A stretch of 42,644 nt of DNA from contig JAFYYP010000044.1 of assembly GCA_017557505.1 (NCBI GenBank), positions 1 to 42,644 of the forward strand, given 5' to 3'. This document shows, one piece after another, positions 42,641-42,644 of the stretch. The notes under the pieces were generated by a model that worked only from the letters and a program-made list of their open reading frames with translations, ran no database searches and was not told where the DNA came from. The DNA comes from Bacillota bacterium (lineage in GTDB: Bacteria; Bacillota; Clostridia; Peptostreptococcales; Anaerovoracaceae). Numbering within the stretch: position 1 is the stretch's first letter; the number at the start of each line of letters is the position of its first letter. Both the position numbers and the translations under genes were made by a program.

Positions 42641-42644
42641 GAAG

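Noticed and set aside
1-42644. CRISPR arrays, insertion sequences, prophage, toxin-antitoxin or restriction systems
   Set aside because: I found no regular direct repeats with spacers, no transposase, integrase or restriction-type genes, and no terminal inverted repeats enclosing genes.

Overview
This window is chromosomal DNA from a Gram-positive bacterium of the phylum Bacillota, most likely a moderately GC-rich member of the Clostridia. The evidence is the gene order (pyrH-frr-uppS-cdsA-dxr-rseP-ispG, then rimP-nusA-rnpM-infB-rbfA-nrnA-truB-ribF-rpsO-pnp, then dut-dgt-dnaG-rpoD-trmK-nif3), strong purine-rich ribosome binding sites, and an RNase P RNA that looks like the common (A-type) form. 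No tRNA, rRNA, CRISPR array, transposase, integrase or phage gene was seen. No gene-free stretch exceeds 300 bases; the longest is the 271-base feoA2/adaA regulatory region.

Layout from left to right. 1-7.4 kb (minus strand): the 5' part of rnpB, preceded in transcription order by M16 peptidase, dut, dgt, dnaG, rpoD, trmK and a Nif3-like gene. 7.4-10.1 kb: pnp and rpsO, each followed by an intrinsic terminator, with a long imperfect stem-loop in the pnp leader and a clear promoter before rpsO. 10.1-18.6 kb: the translation-factor operon rimP-nusA-rnpM-infB-rbfA-nrnA-truB-ribF plus a small unknown gene, with its own promoter and a leader hairpin that may be an attenuator. 18.6-30.3 kb: a block lying where many Clostridia carry polC. 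It holds glyA, an AI-2E-family permease, an unusual tail-anchored methyltransferase-domain protein, mutY, a hybrid histidine kinase and a 1067-residue REC/GGDEF/EAL/membrane/GGDEF protein. 30.3-36.4 kb: isoprenoid, phospholipid, undecaprenyl phosphate and ribosome-recycling genes led by pyrH. From pyrH to the GGDEF gene (36.4 to 18.6 kb) no gap between genes exceeds about 16 bases, so one very long transcription unit is possible.

36.4-38.7 kb (plus strand): a divergent operon of a YbaK/ProX-type aminoacyl-tRNA deacylase, a PLP aminotransferase and a RidA-family protein. 38.7-41.7 kb (minus): a ferrous iron uptake operon feoA2-feoA-feoB and a 58-residue Cys-rich membrane protein. 41.7-42.0 kb: a shared regulatory region with three near-identical 18-bp palindromes and a fourth degenerate copy. 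42.0-42.6 kb (plus): an Ada-type metal-binding/AraC regulator, followed by a GC-rich dyad that runs to the window edge.

Most genes are textbook housekeeping. The points that seem least explained are the signalling and methyltransferase block between ispG and rimP, the palindromes shared by feo and the Ada-like regulator, the deacylase-aminotransferase-RidA operon, the pnp and nusA leader structures, and a C-terminal SAP/HeH-like extension on NusA.
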